Positions 63,287 through 64,000 of a stretch of DNA of 64,000 bases are shown here, piece by piece; position 1 is the first letter of the stretch; the number at the start of each line of letters is the position of its first letter. The stretch spans positions 1 to 64,000 of the forward strand of contig JAGXGA010000011.1 in the NCBI GenBank assembly GCA_024636975.1, read 5' to 3'. A program made the position numbers and the translations under genes. The notes under the pieces are model-generated. The model saw only the letters and a list, made by a program, of their open reading frames with translations, did not search any database and was not told the DNA's origin. The DNA comes from Mariniphaga sp. GTDB lineage: Bacteria > Bacteroidota > Bacteroidia > Bacteroidales > Prolixibacteraceae.

Positions 63287-63351
63287 CCCGAGGAGCAGTT
63301 GAGAACGGAAGGAGGGCGTAGCCCGACTGGAGTTCTCAACTGCTCCTCGGG
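63287..63351. terminator. 20-bp perfect hairpin at the end of istB
   Basis: The arms 63287-63306 and 63332-63351 are exact reverse complements (20 bp), with a small inner GGGC-gta-GCCC stem in the loop. The right arm covers the last codons and stop of istB. On the plus strand the stem is followed by CCTTTGTTTTTTC, so it looks like a terminator for transcripts entering the element from the drm side; T-richness on the istB side is poor. Confidence 0.6.
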
Positions 63352-64000
63352 CCTTTGTTTTTTCTTAATGATTCGCCTTTCAGGTCTATCCTGTGAGCAT
63401 TACCGGCAAGTCTATCCATGATGGCATCTGCCAGGGTAGGTTCTGCTATGAACTCGTACCATTTGGCAATCGGAAGTTGAGAAGTAATAATTACTGATTT
63501 TTTACCGTACCTATCTTCCAGTATCTGAAGAATGGCCAACCGGGTAATCGCATCAAAAGGATGCAACCCAAAATCATCCAGTATCAGTACATGTGTTTTT
63601 TCGATTTGGTTCAGCAGTTTAATAAAAGTACCATCCAGCTTTGTCTGGGAAACTTTTTCAAGAAAGCGGTTCATTCCGAAGTATAATACCCTATATCCCA
63701 AAGAACAAGCCTGACGTCCGAGTGCACATGCAATATAACTCTTGCCGCAGCCTGTTGCTCCGGTAATAAGAATGTTTTCCGCATTTTCAATAAACCGGCA
63801 GTCAGCCAATGACATAAGTTGGTCATTGGTGAGATTACGAGCAGCATTACAATAGATCTGTTCCAGTAGAGCATTATACCGAAGTTTACTGACCTTTAAA
63901 TACATTGTTGTTTTCTGGTTAACTCTGTACTGTCGTTCAGCTTCAGCAAGTCTGCCGATCAGTACATCTGATGTGAGTTGTTCATGAACAGGCATAGCCA
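63336..64000 (-). CDS. istB: IS21 helper ATPase IstB (5' end beyond window)
   Basis: At least 219 residues of an AAA+ ATPase: Walker A ITGATGCGKSYIA, Walker B LILDDFGLHPFD, sensor ITSQLPIAKWYEF and the C-terminal AIMDRLAGNAHRIDLKGESLRK are all standard IstB. The ATG at 63995 is internal: homologues have 20-40 more residues before MPVHEQLTSD, and the frame stays open to the window edge. IstB helps the IstA transposase choose targets. Confidence 0.9.
   Translation of the reverse strand, partial: AMPVHEQLTSDVLIGRLAEAERQYRVNQKTTMYLKVSKLRYNALLEQIYCNAARNLTNDQLMSLADCRFIENAENILITGATGCGKSYIACALGRQACSLGYRVLYFGMNRFLEKVSQTKLDGTFIKLLNQIEKTHVLILDDFGLHPFDAITRLAILQILEDRYGKKSVIITSQLPIAKWYEFIAEPTLADAIMDRLAGNAHRIDLKGESLRKNKGPRSS

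Larger units (their letters stand above)
63125..64000 (-). mobile_element. IS21-family insertion sequence, right part
   Basis: The element begins near TGATTATTCCGGACAAATTG at 63125. Two imperfect tandem terminal repeats, ATTCCGGACAAATTGTACC (63128) and ATTCCGGGGTAAAGTGTACC (63153), are typical of the multiple transposase sites at IS21 ends. Inside lies istB, read towards this end. istA and the other end are beyond the window. Confidence 0.75.

Overview
The window reads as chromosomal DNA of a Bacteroidota bacterium, probably an environmental Marinilabiliales/Prolixibacteraceae-type organism. The evidence is a TonB-dependent receptor with an N-terminal carboxypeptidase-regulatory domain paired with a DUF4249 lipoprotein, a DUF6266 protein, a LytTR-type response regulator, Sec lipoproteins with short lipoboxes, and several promoters of the Bacteroidota type (TTTG / TAnnTTTG). 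The exact genus cannot be read from the sequence. No rRNA, tRNA or CRISPR array was seen.

Layout. 0.5-9.4 kb: an anchored acidic protein, an alpha/beta hydrolase, the DUF4249/TonB receptor pair, a CPBP-type membrane protein, a Tat-exported FAD oxidoreductase, and a small coupled pair (regulatory-fold protein plus ICMT-like enzyme). 9.5-14.1 kb: a minus-strand signalling operon with a DUF3795 protein, a small membrane protein, a soluble five-PAS histidine kinase, a receiver-only protein and a LytTR regulator. 14.3-25.2 kb: metabolic genes (GH43, a molybdopterin oxidoreductase large subunit without its iron-sulfur subunit, MDR reductase, ketopantoate-reductase-like, ZIP), a chimeric pseudogene, a three-domain AraC-type regulator and a cupin. 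25.3-36.8 kb: a TerB-like/ABC fusion transporter with a lipoprotein, a TreT-like glycosyltransferase, a BrnT/BrnA toxin-antitoxin pair, a Nim-GNAT fusion, the intact parent of the pseudogene and a DUF6266 protein. 37-47.8 kb: a TetR-DUF116-membrane operon with a clear operator, a winged-helix/membrane pair, an M3 peptidase lipoprotein, a lone receiver, two unknown genes and a VOC protein. 48-51.9 kb: an exported phosphatidylserine-decarboxylase-like protein, then small accessory genes including HicA/HicB.

52.4-62.7 kb is a visibly AT-rich anti-phage island. It holds a two-gene CBASS system (CD-NTase plus TIR-STING effector) followed by a drmE-drmA-drmB set, that is, a class 2-like DISARM lacking the usual drmC and methyltransferase. 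The island is bordered by the end of an IS21-family element (istB, running off the right edge).

The gene-free stretches are crowded with at least nine families of short interspersed repeats, named R1-R9 here. They include hairpin elements whose two arms vary together (R5), long inverted elements (R6), and a roughly 100-bp element that always sits just upstream of a plus-strand gene (R8). These repeats are nearly absent from the defence island interior, which agrees with that island being a more recent arrival.
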